DNA of 23,178 bases, taken from contig JASIBJ010000124.1 in NCBI GenBank assembly GCA_030045215.1, positions 1-23,178 on the forward strand, read 5' to 3'. The notes under the pieces are model-generated. The model was not told the DNA's origin, did not search any database, and saw nothing but the letters and a program-made list of their open reading frames with translations. The translations under genes and the position numbers were made by a program. This document shows, piece after piece, positions 22,110-23,178 of this stretch (its first letter is position 1; every line of letters starts with the position of its first letter). The stretch is from Streptosporangiaceae bacterium (GTDB lineage: Bacteria; Actinomycetota; Actinomycetes; Streptosporangiales; Streptosporangiaceae).

Positions 22110-23178
22110 ATGAACGGGCTGCGCTTCGACACCGACGCCACCTACCTGAGCGAGCTGGCCGAGTTCATCGCCGTGCCGAGCGTCAGCCGGGACGCCGACC
22201 GGGCGACCATGCTGGCCGCGGCGCGATGGCTGGCCGGGCGGCTGTCCTTCGCCGGTGGCCGGGTGGTGGAGACCGGCGGCCATCCCGCGGTCCTGGCCGA
22301 GTGGCTCGGCGCCGCGGGGGCGCCGACCATCCTCGTGTACGGGCATTACGACGTTCAGCCAACCGGATCGCTGGCCGAGTGGGTCACTCCCCCCTTCGAG
22401 CTCTCGGCCGATGGCGACATCATCCGCGGCCGGGGCGTCACCGATGACAAGGGACCGCTGTACCTCGTAGTCAAGACCGCGCAGGCCTTCGCCGCGCAGG
22501 AAAACGGCCTGCCGCTGAACGTCAAGTTCCTGTTCGAGGGTGAGGAGGAGATTGGCAGCCCTCACCTGCCGGACTTCCTCGCCGAGCACGCCAGCGAGCT
22601 GGCCGCGGACCTGGTCATCTCGGCCGACGGCGGCATGTGGCGGCCCTCGGAGCCGTCCCTGACCATTGCCTCGAAGGGGCTTGTCTCACTCGACATCGTC
22701 GTCGAGGGCGCGCGCGGCGATCTGCACTCGGGCCGCTACGGTGGCGTCGTGGCCAACCCGGTGCACGCCCTCAGCGAGATCCTGGCCAGCCTGCACGATG
22801 GCGACGGAGCGGTCGCGGTCGCGGGCTTTTATGACGGCATCGCCGAGCTGAGTCCGCAGCGCCGGGCTCAGATCGCGGAGATCCCCTTTGACGGAACGGG
22901 CTTTCTCCGTGATCTCGGTGTCTCGCAAGCTCGCGGCGAGCCCCGCTACTCGATTCTCGAACGGCTCTGGGAGCGGCCAACTCTCGAGGTGAACGGCATC
23001 AGCGGCGGCGGGAAGTACACCGTCATCCCTCACGTTGCGGTCGGCCATGTGTCGTGCCGCCTCGTTCCCGGTCAGAACCCTGATGCCGTGCTCGATGCGA
23101 TCACCACGCACGTACGGGCCCTCGACACGCCGGGCGTGGCCGTCCGGGTCGTGCCGGATGACGCGCGCGTGCCCGCTT
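22110..23178 (+). CDS. M20-family metallopeptidase (dipeptidase type), 3'-truncated
   Basis: 356 codons are present and the frame runs off the window end. ATG at 22110 follows the DppA stop by 4 bp, with GTGAGG as ribosome site. The co-catalytic zinc site is clear: His 79 (GHYDVQP, with Asp 81), Asp 112 (GRGVTDDKGP), the Glu pair E146/E147 (FEGEEEIGS) and Asp 173 (ISADGG). The dimerisation domain starts near residue 190 and has the usual DLHSG (204-208) and NGISGGG. The final metal-binding His lies beyond the window. The pattern is that of carnosinase-like/CNDP dipeptidases in bacteria. Together with the D-aminopeptidase upstream it suggests complete breakdown of small peptides or N-acyl amino acids. 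Confidence 0.93.
   Translation, partial: MNGLRFDTDATYLSELAEFIAVPSVSRDADRATMLAAARWLAGRLSFAGGRVVETGGHPAVLAEWLGAAGAPTILVYGHYDVQPTGSLAEWVTPPFELSADGDIIRGRGVTDDKGPLYLVVKTAQAFAAQENGLPLNVKFLFEGEEEIGSPHLPDFLAEHASELAADLVISADGGMWRPSEPSLTIASKGLVSLDIVVEGARGDLHSGRYGGVVANPVHALSEILASLHDGDGAVAVAGFYDGIAELSPQRRAQIAEIPFDGTGFLRDLGVSQARGEPRYSILERLWERPTLEVNGISGGGKYTVIPHVAVGHVSCRLVPGQNPDAVLDAITTHVRALDTPGVAVRVVPDDARVPA

Noticed and set aside
1..23178. Mobile elements, tRNA genes, CRISPR arrays and riboswitches
   Set aside because: No transposase or integrase motifs, terminal inverted repeats, regularly spaced repeats, tRNA-like cloverleaf or known aptamer consensus was recognised by eye; absence cannot be proven without a covariance-model search.

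Overview
The window is gene-dense, strongly G+C-rich DNA. Third codon positions are mostly G or C, GTG starts are frequent, and many neighbouring genes overlap by 4 bp (GTGA or ATGA). Together with protein families common in soil actinomycetes, this suggests a chromosomal, catabolism-oriented region of an actinobacterium; the genus cannot be told from the sequence. No tRNA, rRNA, CRISPR array, transposase or phage gene was seen. No gene-free stretch exceeds about 200 bp.

Layout. (1) Bases 2-7782, plus strand: a tightly coupled transporter operon. It holds a family-5 solute-binding protein (5' end missing), an N,N-dimethylformamidase large-subunit-like enzyme, two Dpp/Opp-type permeases and one polypeptide carrying both ATPases. 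(2) Bases 7866-14310, minus strand: a catabolic block. Its first transcription unit runs D-2-hydroxyacid dehydrogenase, Gfo/Idh/MocA oxidoreductase, two tandem DUF4438 paralogues, then an FCD-type GntR regulator. A hairpin terminator and an internal promoter follow, then a DapA-like lyase and an SDR. (3) Bases 14505-16677, plus strand: two more Gfo/Idh/MocA oxidoreductases, divergent from block 2. (4) Bases 16743-17977, minus strand: a cupin and a GNAT acetyltransferase, probably separate. (5) Bases 18066-23178: a hydrolase group. An AspA/AstE-like deacylase and a ketopantoate-reductase/amidase fusion lie on the minus strand. Divergent from them are a DppA-like M55 D-aminopeptidase and an M20 peptidase (3' end missing).

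How the parts may work together. The middle block looks like a pathway for a sugar, sugar acid or cyclitol: serial NAD(P)-dependent oxidations, a Schiff-base lyase and an alpha-hydroxyacid dehydrogenase. Its clearest sign of unity is an 18-bp motif of the form TTGTCGACAATCGACGAT. It occurs once in each of the three relevant promoter regions (9543, 14331, 14435), and the gntR gene in the cluster is the obvious candidate regulator. The flanking blocks share a theme of uptake and cleavage of amide-bonded compounds: a peptide-type ABC transporter, a formamidase-like enzyme, an amidase, a deacylase, a D-aminopeptidase and an M20 peptidase. Whether the blocks serve a single substrate is inference. 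The least-described parts are the tandem DUF4438 pair, the reductase-amidase fusion and the formamidase-like protein embedded in a transporter operon.
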